From: Rhodocyclaceae bacterium
GTDB taxonomy: Bacteria > Pseudomonadota > Gammaproteobacteria > Burkholderiales > Rhodocyclaceae
Reading direction: 5' to 3'
NCBI GenBank assembly: GCA_016791085.1
Contig: JAEUNN010000579.1
Span: forward strand, 1-11,624
DNA length: 11,624 nt
Every line of letters begins with the position of its first letter. Position 1 is the stretch's first letter. Shown in pieces: positions 5,969 to 11,624 of the stretch. A model generated the notes under the pieces. The model ran no database searches. It saw only the letters and a program-made list of their open reading frames with translations, and was not told the origin of the DNA. Both the position numbers and the translations under genes were made by a program.

Positions 5969-7387
5969 TCAGGCAGGCTGCGTCCCGATCCCGGCACGGC
6001 CGGACGTGCTCGAGGCCAGGGTTGCCGCCTCTCCCTTGACGAAGAAACTCGCGACGTAAGCCACCAGCCCCAGCAGGAAAATCACCCCGGTGACTTCGCG
6101 CATCCAGTAGAACAGGCTGATCTGATCCTGCACCACCATGAACGGCAGCGGCGACGTGGAAAAGCGTTGCAGCCACACCTGCAGCACGCCCGCGGCGGTC
6201 AGGAACAGCGTGATGAACACCATGGAAATCGTCATGAGCCAGAAGCTCCACATTTCCACGACCTGGGCGCGGTTGGAATTGGCGGCGCGGCCGCGCAATA
6301 CCGGCATGGCATAGGAAATGATGGTCAGCACCACCATCACGTAAGCGCCGTAAAACGCCATGTGACCGTGCGCGGCGGTGATCTGCGTGCCGTGGGTGTA
6401 GTAATTGACCGGCGCCAGCGTGTGCAGGAAGCCCCACACGCCGGCCCCCAGGAAGGCCATCACGCCGGTGCCCAGCGCCCACAGCGTGGCGGCGCGGTTC
6501 GGGTGGTCGCGGCGGCGGCGGTTCACCATATTGAACGCGAATACCGTCATGGCGAAGAACGGGATCGGTTCCAGCGCCGAGAAAATCGATCCCCACCACT
6601 TCCAGTAGGCCGGCGTGCCTATCCAGAAATAGTGGTGGCCGGTGCCGATTATGCCGGTGATCAAGGTGAGCGTGATGATGACGTACAGCCACTTTTCTAT
6701 GACTTCACGATCCACCCCGGTCACCTTGATGAGCACGAAGGCCAGCAGCGCGCCAAGTATCAGTTCCCACACGCCTTCCACCCAGAGGTGCACGACCCAC
6801 CACCAGTAAAACTTGTCCTTGACCAGGTTTTCCGGGTTGTAGAAAGAGAACAGGAAAAATACCGCCAGCCCCCACAGCCCCATCAGGAGCACCAGGCTGA
6901 TCGAGGTTTTGCGGCCCTTCAGCAGGGTGAGCGTGAGGTTGAACAGGAAGCCCAGCGCGACGATGACTATGCCGACTTTGGTGAGCAGAGGCTGTTCCAG
7001 GAACTCGCGCCCCATGGTCGCCAGGAGGTCGTTGCCGGTCATTTCCGCCAGTTTGGCGTAGGGCACCATGAGGTAGCCGACTATCGTGAGCGCGCCCGCC
7101 ACCAGAAATATCCAGAACAGCGCCATGGCGAGCCTGGGCGAATACAGTTCGGTTTCGGATTCTTCCGGCACCATGTAATAAGCCGCGCCCATGAAGCCGA
7201 ACAGCAGCCACACGATGAGCAGGTTGGTATGCACCATGCGCGCGATGTTGAACGGAATGGCCGGAAACAGAAAATCCCCGACCACATACTGTAGACCCAT
7301 GATCAGGCCGAACAGGATTTGCCCGATGAACAGGCCGATCGCAGCGATGAAATACGGCTTCGCCACCGCCTGAGACTTGTATTGCAT
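5969..7387 (-). CDS. norB: NorB, catalytic subunit of cytochrome c-dependent nitric oxide reductase
   Basis: NorB reduces two NO to N2O in the cytoplasmic membrane using electrons from NorC. The 472 residues form a twelve-helix heme-copper oxidase-type protein. All ligands are present at positions that equal Pseudomonas aeruginosa NorB numbering minus seven: low-spin heme b H53 and H342, heme b3 H340, FeB H200, H251 and H252 with E204, plus the conserved glutamates E208 and E273. Landmarks are RMVHTNLLIVWLLFG (50-64), VVHLWVEGVWEL (198-209), GTGHHYFWIG (248-257) and AAHGHMAFYG (338-347). There is no N-terminal quinol-oxidase extension, so this is cNor and not qNor. An AGGAG 7 nt before the ATG supports the start. 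norC lies 39 nt upstream in the same direction, and a strong terminator follows the stop. The C-terminal ~20 residues are variable and T/S/G-rich. Confidence 0.98.
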   Translation of the reverse strand: MQYKSQAVAKPYFIAAIGLFIGQILFGLIMGLQYVVGDFLFPAIPFNIARMVHTNLLIVWLLFGFMGAAYYMVPEESETELYSPRLAMALFWIFLVAGALTIVGYLMVPYAKLAEMTGNDLLATMGREFLEQPLLTKVGIVIVALGFLFNLTLTLLKGRKTSISLVLLMGLWGLAVFFLFSFYNPENLVKDKFYWWWVVHLWVEGVWELILGALLAFVLIKVTGVDREVIEKWLYVIITLTLITGIIGTGHHYFWIGTPAYWKWWGSIFSALEPIPFFAMTVFAFNMVNRRRRDHPNRAATLWALGTGVMAFLGAGVWGFLHTLAPVNYYTHGTQITAAHGHMAFYGAYVMVVLTIISYAMPVLRGRAANSNRAQVVEMWSFWLMTISMVFITLFLTAAGVLQVWLQRFSTSPLPFMVVQDQISLFYWMREVTGVIFLLGLVAYVASFFVKGEAATLASSTSGRAGIGTQPA

Positions 7388-7426
7388 AGTTGGCTCCTGC
7401 CTGGATGGTAAGTTTGAGGACGGGCG

Positions 7427-7852
7427 TCAGCCTTCGATGTTGGGCGGCCAGTTGTTGGTGTCGATTTCCGAGGTGTATTTGAGGAATTCGACCAGGTCGT
7501 CGAGCTGCTTGTCGGTCAGGTTGAACTGAGGCATCTGGCGCCGGCCCGGCACCTTGGTGGGCTGATTCTTGATCCACACCTTGATGAAATCCGGCCCGCG
7601 GCGCTTATACACGTTGCCCAGTTCCGGCGCGTAGTAGGCGCCTTCCCCGAGCAGTGTGTGGCAGCCTATGCAGTTATTGACTTCCCATATCTTCTTGCCG
7701 GCCGCCACGGCCGGCGTAAGATTGGCGCGGTTGTCGCGCTGGGGCAGGGCTTGCTGGGTGTCGAAGCTCAACGCCAGAAACAGCAGCACGAAAAAAGCCG
7801 TGCCGCCATAAAACACGTTGCGCGCCATGGATTTGGAAAATGTGCCGCTCAT
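7427..7852 (-). CDS. norC: NorC, membrane-anchored cytochrome c subunit of nitric oxide reductase
   Basis: NorC takes electrons from periplasmic cytochromes or cupredoxins and passes them to NorB. The 141 residues, a normal length, comprise a short cytoplasmic tail, one uncleaved membrane anchor at about 15-32 and a periplasmic class-I cytochrome c domain. Heme is bound by CIGCH (C61, C64, H65), and the distal ligand is M107 in RRQMPQF. Family phrases LLGEGAYYAPELGNVYKRRG (67-86) and QLDDLVEFLKYTSEIDTNNW complete the match. The ATG at 7850-7852 has GGGAG about 7 nt upstream; an internal ATG at residue 9 is less likely. norB starts 39 nt after the stop. A TTGAC-N4-GTCAA box lies 75 bp upstream of the start. 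Confidence 0.97.
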   Translation of the reverse strand: MSGTFSKSMARNVFYGGTAFFVLLFLALSFDTQQALPQRDNRANLTPAVAAGKKIWEVNNCIGCHTLLGEGAYYAPELGNVYKRRGPDFIKVWIKNQPTKVPGRRQMPQFNLTDKQLDDLVEFLKYTSEIDTNNWPPNIEG

Positions 7853-7897
7853 GTAGGCTCCCGAATATCGCTCGCTGCACGGCGCAGCGTGCCGCGC

Positions 7898-7903
7898 ATA
7901 GTG
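7898..7903 (-). promoter_or_regulatory. candidate -10 element of the norCB promoter
   Basis: CACTAT (- strand) begins 23 bp past the norC box and is the start of a stretch (CTATGCGC) found at the same spacing before nirS. The inferred transcript would start near 7891-7892, about 41-42 bp from the box centre and 40 nt before the ATG. It is inferred from spacing and the shared 8-mer. Confidence 0.5.
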
Positions 7904-7926
7904 CTTGTGGCGGCACCCCGGCCGCC

Positions 7927-7940
7927 TTGACCGCGGTCAA
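7927..7940 (-). promoter_or_regulatory. FNR/DNR-type box of the norCB promoter, overlapping the nirE stop
   Basis: TTGACCGCGGTCAA is a perfect palindrome of the CRP/FNR-family form TTGAC-N4-GTCAA, similar to the NNR/DNR/NnrR sites known before nir and nor genes. It sits 75-88 bp upstream of the norC ATG. The TGA stop codon of the upstream methyltransferase gene (7937-7939) lies inside its first half-site. Confidence 0.8.
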
Positions 7941-8854
7941 AGTGCGCCGGCGCCGCTCGTGCAGGGTGGCGGCGGCCGAGCCTCGGCGCTGGCCTCGAAC
8001 CAGGCCAGTTGCTCGCGCAGCGCGATCACCTCGCCCACTATCAGCAGGGCCGGTGCGCGCGCGCCGGCCGCGCGGGCGCAATCGGGCAACGTGGCAAGCG
8101 TGGCGGCCAGCGTGCGCTGGCGCGGCGTGGTGGCGTTCTCGACCAGCGCCGCCGGGGTGGCGGGGGCGCGCCCGTGCGCGATCAGTTGCGCGCAAATAAG
8201 CGCCAGCGCGCCCACGCCCATATAGATCACGACTGTCTGGCGCGGCCGCGCCAGACTTTCCCAGTCCAGGTTGGAACTGCCGTTCTGCAGGTGGCCGGTG
8301 GCGAACACGACGGACTGGGAATAATCCCGGTGCGTAAGCGGTATGCCGGCATAAGCCGCCATGCCGCAGGCCGAGGTGATGCCGGGCACCACCTCGAATT
8401 CCACGCCGGCCGCCGCCAGCGCCAGGGCTTCTTCGCCGCCGCGGCCAAATACATAAGGGTCGCCGCCCTTGAGCCGCACCACCTGCCGGCCGGCGCCGGC
8501 AAGCTGCACCAGGAGGGCGTTGATATCTTCCTGGCGCATGCTGTGGTGGCCGGATTCCTTGCCGGCATATATGCGTTCGGCAGAGGGCGCGGCCAGTTCG
8601 AGTATTGCCGGCGCCACCAGGTGATCGACCACCAGCACCTCGGCCGCCGCGATGAGCCGCGCTGCGCGCAGCGTGAGCAAATCCGGGTCGCCCGGCCCGG
8701 CGCCGACCAGCGCGACGCGGCCGCGGCGCGGGCAGGCAGCCGGTCCGGCGCCCGCGCGCGTGCCGGCCGGATGGCCGCCACAGTCCGCGCGCGGCCGGCG
8801 GCCGTCCGGCGCTGTGCCGTGGTCAGTGCGTAGCAGCCGGTCGATCGCGCCCAT
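7937..8854 (-). CDS. nirE: uroporphyrinogen-III C-methyltransferase (NirE/CobA type)
   Basis: The enzyme transfers two methyl groups from S-adenosylmethionine to uroporphyrinogen III, giving precorrin-2, the entry to heme d1 (as well as siroheme and B12). The 305 residues contain the full tetrapyrrole methylase domain after an unusual ~45-residue G/P/R-rich N-terminal tail: VALVGAGPGDPDLLTLRA (47-64), LKGGDPYVFGRGGEE (128-142), VVPGITSACGMAAYAGIPLTHR (155-176) and TVVIYMGVGAL (207-217). The ATG at 8852-8854 has GGGAG about 7 nt upstream, which decides it over a second ATG 42 nt further up. No uroporphyrinogen synthase or siroheme synthase part is fused. It is divergent from nirS and shares its regulatory box, so the gene most likely serves heme d1 synthesis; a general cobA role cannot be excluded by sequence. 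Its stop lies within the norC regulatory box. Confidence 0.93.
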   Translation of the reverse strand: MGAIDRLLRTDHGTAPDGRRPRADCGGHPAGTRAGAGPAACPRRGRVALVGAGPGDPDLLTLRAARLIAAAEVLVVDHLVAPAILELAAPSAERIYAGKESGHHSMRQEDINALLVQLAGAGRQVVRLKGGDPYVFGRGGEEALALAAAGVEFEVVPGITSACGMAAYAGIPLTHRDYSQSVVFATGHLQNGSSNLDWESLARPRQTVVIYMGVGALALICAQLIAHGRAPATPAALVENATTPRQRTLAATLATLPDCARAAGARAPALLIVGEVIALREQLAWFEASAEARPPPPCTSGAGAL

Positions 8855-8883
8855 GACTTGCTCCCGGTTATTTCCCCGGCGCC

Positions 8884-8889
8884 AATCTA
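8884..8889 (-). promoter_or_regulatory. candidate -10 element for nirE
   Basis: TAGATT (- strand) is centred 33 bp from the centre of the shared box, mirroring the nirS side (34 bp). A start near 8878 would leave a leader of about 24 nt with the GGGAG site inside it. It is inferred from spacing only. Confidence 0.35.
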
Positions 8890-8912
8890 TCCCCATTGAC
8901 GCCCGAATTTGA

Positions 8913-8926
8913 TTGACGGCAGTCAA
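8913..8926. promoter_or_regulatory. shared FNR/DNR-type box between nirS and nirE
   Basis: TTGACGGCAGTCAA has perfect TTGAC/GTCAA half-sites with a 4-bp spacer, the same half-sites as the norC box. It lies 77 bp from the nirS start and 58 bp from the nirE start and is symmetric, so it can serve both directions. A further TTGACG half-site lies at 8896-8901. A DNR/NnrR/NNR-type regulator responding to NO is the likely binder by analogy; no regulator gene is in the window. Confidence 0.82.
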
Positions 8927-8950
8927 GGAATGCGCCGGTGCGGAAGTCCA

Positions 8951-8956
8951 TGCTAT
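8951..8956 (+). promoter_or_regulatory. candidate -10 element of the nirS promoter
   Basis: TGCTAT is followed directly by GCGC; the shared 8-mer CTATGCGC (8953-8960) starts 26 bp after the box, against 25 bp at norC. The inferred start near 8962 lies about 42 bp from the box centre, the class-II activator distance, leaving a leader of about 42 nt. Confidence 0.5.
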
Positions 8957-8993
8957 GCGCCCGGCGAATTCCGATTTCCGCCACAACTTAAAT

Positions 8994-8999
8994 GAGGGG
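8994..8999 (+). promoter_or_regulatory. nirS: ribosome binding site of nirS
   Basis: GAGGGG precedes two adjacent ATG codons at 9004 and 9007. It excludes the ATG at 8992, which lies upstream of or within the site, as the start. Confidence 0.6.
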
Positions 9000-9003
9000 A
9001 TGC

Positions 9004-10749
9004 ATGATGAAACCGAAGGACAAGTGGTTTGCTTCTGCGGCCGCGCTCGCTGCGCTGCCGCTTGCAATCAGCATGGCATACGCGGACGAAGCGCAGTCTC
9101 AGCACAAGGACGTTAGTCCCGCAGAAGTCAGATACCAAGGCGCCGCAGGTTCGCCCCTGGCCAATGTTGAGATGTATCAAGACATCAATCCCAAGGCGCC
9201 GCAAATGTCCAAGGCGGAATTCGACAAGGCGCGCCAAATCTACTTCCAGCGCTGCGCGGGTTGCCACGGCGTGCTGCGCAAGGGCGCCACGGGCAAGCCC
9301 CTCACGCCCGACAAGACGCTGGAACGCGGCACGGAATATCACAAGGTGTTCATCAAGTACGGCTCGCCGGCCGGCATGCCGAACTGGGGCACGTCGGGCG
9401 AACTGAGCGACGACGAAGTCGATCTGATGGCGCGCTATATCCAGCAGACGCCTCCGCAGCCGCCCGAATTCGGCATGAAGGAAATGAAGGAAACCTGGAA
9501 GGTGGTCATTCCGCCCAGCCAGCGGCCGACCAAGAAGATGAACGCCTACAACATCGCCAACGTGTTCTCGACCACGCTGCGCGATTCGGGTGAAGTGGCG
9601 GTGATAGACGGCGACACGAAAAAGATCATCAATATCGTGAAGACCGGCTATGCGGTGCATATTTCGCGCCTGTCGGCGTCCGGCCGCTATCTGTATGTGA
9701 TAGGCCGCGACGCCAAGGTCAACATGATAGATCTGTGGATGGAAAAGCCCGACACGGTCGCGGAAATCCGCATCGGCCTGGAAGCGCGCTCGGTCGAAAC
9801 GTCCAAGTACAAGGGCTATGAGGACAAGTACGCGATCGGCGGCAGCTACTGGCCGCCCCAGTACGTCATCATGAAGGGCGATACGCTGGAGCCGCTCAAA
9901 ATCGTGTCCACGCGCGGCACCACGGTGGATACGCAGGATTACCACCCCGAGCCGCGCGTGGCATCCATCGTGGCTTCGCACTTCCGGCCGGAGTTCCTCG
10001 TGAACATCAAGGAAACCGGCAAGACGCTCATGGTGGATTATTCCGATATCGCCAATCTGAAGAGCACCGAAATCGGCTCGGCGCGCTTCCTGCACGACGG
10101 CGGCTTCGATTCCACGCTGCGCTATTTCCTCGTGGCGGCCAACCAGTCGAACAAGATTGCGGTGATCGACACCAAGGAAAACAAGCTGGCCGGACTGGTC
10201 GATGTGGGCAAAATCCCGCACCCGGGCCGCGGCGCGAATTTCGTGCATCCCAAGTTCGGCCCGGTGTGGGCCACCGGCGACCTGGGCGACGAAGAAATCG
10301 CGCTGATCGGCACCGACCCGGTCAAGCACAAGCAGCACGCCTGGAAGATGGTCGGCAAGCTGCAAAGCCAGGGCGGCGGATCGCTGTTCATCAAGACGCA
10401 TCCGAAATCGCGCCACCTGTATGTCGATAATCCGCTCAATCCCGACCCGAAAATCAACCAGAGCGTGGCCGTGTATGAGCTGAACAACCTCGACGCGGGC
10501 TACAAGGTGCTGCCCATAGGCGAGTGGGCCGGCTTGAGCGACGACGGTGCCAAGCGCGTCGTGCAGCCGGAGTACAACAAGGCCGGCGACGAGGTGTGGT
10601 TCTCGGTGTGGTCCGCCAAGAACAAGGAGTCGGCACTGGTCGTGGTGGATGACAAAACGCTCAAGCTCAAAGCCGTAATCAAGGACCCGCGCCTGATTAC
10701 GCCTACCGGCAAGTTCAACGTCACCAACACGCAGCACGACATTTATTGA
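9004..10749 (+). CDS. nirS: NirS, cytochrome cd1 nitrite reductase (NO-forming)
   Basis: NirS is the periplasmic enzyme that reduces nitrite to NO. From the ATG at 9004 it has 581 residues, of usual length. A Sec signal peptide covers 1-27 (basic KPKDK, hydrophobic core, MAYA then DEA). The N-terminal heme c domain has CAGCH (C84, C87, H88) and a distal methionine in AGMPNW (M125). The rest is the eight-bladed propeller carrying heme d1: H219 in YAVHISRLS is the heme d1 ligand, and H364 (RFLHDGG) and H406 (KIPHPGRGANF) are the catalytic histidines. All agree with P. aeruginosa mature numbering plus 37. The C-terminus LITPTGKFNVTNTQHDIY is typical. GAGGGG lies 4 nt before the ATG at 9004 and 7 nt before the one at 9007, so either may be used. 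Expression should depend on the box at 8913-8926. The nirC-like gene follows. Confidence 0.98.
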   Translation: MMKPKDKWFASAAALAALPLAISMAYADEAQSQHKDVSPAEVRYQGAAGSPLANVEMYQDINPKAPQMSKAEFDKARQIYFQRCAGCHGVLRKGATGKPLTPDKTLERGTEYHKVFIKYGSPAGMPNWGTSGELSDDEVDLMARYIQQTPPQPPEFGMKEMKETWKVVIPPSQRPTKKMNAYNIANVFSTTLRDSGEVAVIDGDTKKIINIVKTGYAVHISRLSASGRYLYVIGRDAKVNMIDLWMEKPDTVAEIRIGLEARSVETSKYKGYEDKYAIGGSYWPPQYVIMKGDTLEPLKIVSTRGTTVDTQDYHPEPRVASIVASHFRPEFLVNIKETGKTLMVDYSDIANLKSTEIGSARFLHDGGFDSTLRYFLVAANQSNKIAVIDTKENKLAGLVDVGKIPHPGRGANFVHPKFGPVWATGDLGDEEIALIGTDPVKHKQHAWKMVGKLQSQGGGSLFIKTHPKSRHLYVDNPLNPDPKINQSVAVYELNNLDAGYKVLPIGEWAGLSDDGAKRVVQPEYNKAGDEVWFSVWSAKNKESALVVVDDKTLKLKAVIKDPRLITPTGKFNVTNTQHDIY

Positions 10750-10805
10750 TGCAGTTTGGCCAGCCGGCGCGCGCTTGCCGCCGGCGGCGCCAGGGCGCCC
10801 CGCTC

Positions 10806-11147
10806 ATGCACATTCGTTTCGCGCTGACCTTCGCGCTGGTTGCCTGCGCCTTGCAGGCGGCCGGCGCGGCGGAGGTGCCCGAACCGGCGCCGGGGCGGCG
10901 CGCCGAACTGGTGAATCTGGTGCGGCAGGACTGCGGATCCTGCCACGGCATGAGTTTGCGCGGCGGTCTGGGGCCGCCGCTATTGCCGCAAAGTTTGCGC
11001 GGCCAGCCTTCCGATCTGCTGGTGCTGACCGTGCTGTACGGCCGCGGCGGCACCGCCATGGCGGGCTGGCAGCCATTTCTGAGCGCGGACGAGGCGGCCT
11101 GGATCGTGGAGCGCCTGAAAAGCGGCTTTCCGGAATTAGTCCCATGA
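10806..11147 (+). CDS. nirC: NirC-like periplasmic cytochrome c
   Basis: This small monoheme cytochrome c (113 residues from this start) has a signal peptide at about 1-21 (HIRFALTFALVACALQAAGA then AEV). Heme is bound by CGSCH (C43, C46, H47), with M85 in GGTAMAGW as the likely distal ligand. Size, order directly after nirS, and the GPPLLPQSLRG and LTVLYGRGGTAMAGWQPFLS stretches fit NirC, which has been linked to electron delivery to NirS or to the last step of heme d1 formation. I chose the ATG at 10806 because it gives a clean signal peptide. The frame is open back to an ATG at 10749 that overlaps the nirS stop (TGATG), but this would add a basic 19-residue extension. The stop overlaps an ATG (ATGA) at 11144. 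It lacks the features of the multi-domain NirN. Confidence 0.88.
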   Translation: MHIRFALTFALVACALQAAGAAEVPEPAPGRRAELVNLVRQDCGSCHGMSLRGGLGPPLLPQSLRGQPSDLLVLTVLYGRGGTAMAGWQPFLSADEAAWIVERLKSGFPELVP

Positions 11148-11200
11148 AACCGATGCATTGCACCCGGCCGTGTCGCCCATGTGCCGGTGAATTCCTTCCA

Positions 11201-11226
11201 CCGTTCGCCCTGAGCCGGCCGAACGG
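11201..11226. repeat. REP-like palindrome 1 (nirC-nirF gap)
   Basis: CCGTTCG and CGAACGG bracket CCCTGAGCCGGC. The core TTCGCCCTGAGCC is the start of a widespread bacterial intergenic palindrome family (usual form TTCGCCCTGAGCCTGTCGAA), here with a changed right arm. Confidence 0.6.
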
Positions 11227-11274
11227 CGTGCGCAGGGCAGCGCGGGTGATCGGCCAACACCAGGCGGCGCCCAA

Positions 11275-11309
11275 GCCGTTCGTGGTGAGCCTGTCGAACC
11301 ATGAACGGC
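11275..11309. repeat. REP-like palindrome 2 (nirC-nirF gap)
   Basis: GCCGTTCGTGGT and ACCATGAACGGC form a near-perfect 12-bp stem (one G-A mismatch) around GAGCCTGTCGA. This is the well-known intergenic repeat whose translations read VVSLSNHE in one direction and VRQAHHERL in the other. It lies in the same orientation as palindrome 1, about 74 bp away. Confidence 0.8.
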
Positions 11310-11355
11310 TTTGCCGGTTGGCGCGGACCGGACCACTACCCGGAGCGCCAGGGAG

Positions 11356-11624
11356 ATGACATTGCGCACTTGGAATTTGCGCCCGCTCGCGGCGCTATGC
11401 CTGGCTGCCGCGCTGGCCGGCTGTGCCGGACCCGGCGCCGTCGCGCCGGATGGCCTGCGCGGCACGGGCGACCTCGGCATCGTGATCGAGCGCGCCAGCG
11501 GCAGCGTGCAGGTGGTCGACCATACGCGCCGCGCGATTTTGGGCCAGGTCGAGGGCCTGGGCGACCTGTCGCACGCGCACGCCACCTATACGCGCGACGG
11601 CCGCTTTGCATTCGTGTTCGGGCG
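11356..11624 (+). CDS. nirF: NirF, heme d1 biosynthesis lipoprotein (5' part, runs off the edge)
   Basis: The frame is open from the ATG at 11356 to the right edge, giving 89 residues. It begins with a lipoprotein signal ending in the lipobox LAGC (C23), so the product should be membrane-tethered in the periplasm. Next come GTGDLGIVIERASGSVQVVD (about 36-55) and the LSHAHATYTRDGRFAFVFGR stretch, which match the first propeller blades of NirF. NirF resembles the heme d1 domain of NirS and is required late in heme d1 synthesis; it binds d1-type intermediates. A GGAG lies about 10 nt upstream; the AGGGAG directly against the ATG is too close to be useful. It begins 208 nt after nirC, a wide gap filled with REP-like sequence. 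The family's catalytic residues lie beyond the window. Confidence 0.93.
   Translation, partial: MTLRTWNLRPLAALCLAAALAGCAGPGAVAPDGLRGTGDLGIVIERASGSVQVVDHTRRAILGQVEGLGDLSHAHATYTRDGRFAFVFG

Larger units (their letters stand above)
11144..11359 (+). other. 71-codon bridging open frame across the REP-like elements; doubtful gene
   Basis: An ATG overlaps the nirC stop (ATGA, 11144-11147) and the frame ends in a TGA that overlaps the nirF ATG (ATGA, 11356-11359). It would give 71 residues starting MKPMHCTRPCRPC and containing FVVSLSNHE, which is the usual translation of a common intergenic REP-type repeat. The frame is also open upstream through nirC, so openness is weak evidence. It could allow ribosomes to pass from nirC to nirF, but I do not regard it as an established protein. 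Confidence 0.2.

Noticed and set aside
5954..7294. A 446-codon + strand open frame opposite norB.
   Set aside because: It is very rich in H, Q, E and R, typical of the antisense of a hydrophobic membrane protein; norB on the other strand has every catalytic ligand.
7871..7893. A GCACG/CGTGC hairpin in the norC leader as a riboswitch or attenuator.
   Set aside because: The stem is only 5 bp in very GC-rich DNA with no T-tract, so chance is sufficient to explain it.
8855..9067. Longer starts for the methyltransferase up to 9067.
   Set aside because: They would cross the shared regulatory box and the nirS start; the GGGAG site before 8854 fits the shorter form.
8953..10737. A 594-codon - strand open frame opposite nirS.
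   Set aside because: It is a complement shadow of nirS, which is unambiguous by heme-binding motifs and signal peptide. It would also span the nirS promoter.

Overview
The window is a denitrification island from a GC-rich bacterium. The gene families and their arrangement point to a proteobacterium, most likely a betaproteobacterium of the Rhodocyclales/Nitrosomonadales kind; this placement is an inference from gene content and base composition, not a measured phylogeny. It encodes the steps nitrite -> NO -> N2O: cytochrome cd1 nitrite reductase (nirS) with a small cytochrome c (nirC-like) and the start of nirF on the + strand, and a cytochrome c-dependent nitric oxide reductase (norCB) with its accessory genes on the - strand. 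A uroporphyrinogen-III methyltransferase gene (nirE/cobA type) lies between them and supplies the first committed step toward heme d1, the NirS cofactor.

Layout, left to right. Positions 1-92 may hold the last codons of an unidentified + strand gene. Positions 139-1005 are a tandem array of about 118-bp units, each built from a long and a short potential hairpin; it holds no credible gene and stops directly at the norD stop codon. From 1006 to 5849, on the - strand and in transcription order, are norE, a norF-like gene, norQ, a DUF2189-like six-helix membrane protein, a small three-helix membrane protein, and norD. Positions 5850-5968 hold a rho-independent terminator for norCB, an 18-bp perfect palindrome and an FNR/DNR-type box ahead of norE. 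norB and norC (transcribed C then B) occupy 5969-7852. nirE/cobA (7937-8854) is also on the - strand and is divergent from nirS (9004-10749). nirS is followed by a nirC-like gene, a 208-bp gap with two REP-like palindromes, and nirF, which runs off the right edge.

Regulation is readable. Two near-identical boxes of the form TTGAC-N4-GTCAA lie upstream of nirS/nirE (one shared box) and of norC; a weaker relative (TTGAT-N4-GTCAT) lies upstream of norE. Both strong boxes are followed 25-26 bp later by the same 8-mer, CTATGCGC, which supplies a candidate -10 element at class-II activator spacing. The simplest model is one CRP/FNR-family regulator (DNR/NnrR/NNR type) driving nir, norCB and possibly norEFQ-D together. 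All catalytic ligands I could place in NirS, NorB and NorC are intact, so the pathway should be functional.

I see no wholly new enzymatic system. The least explained parts are the double-hairpin array, the two extra membrane-protein genes inserted between norQ and norD, and the REP-bearing insertion that bridges nirC and nirF.
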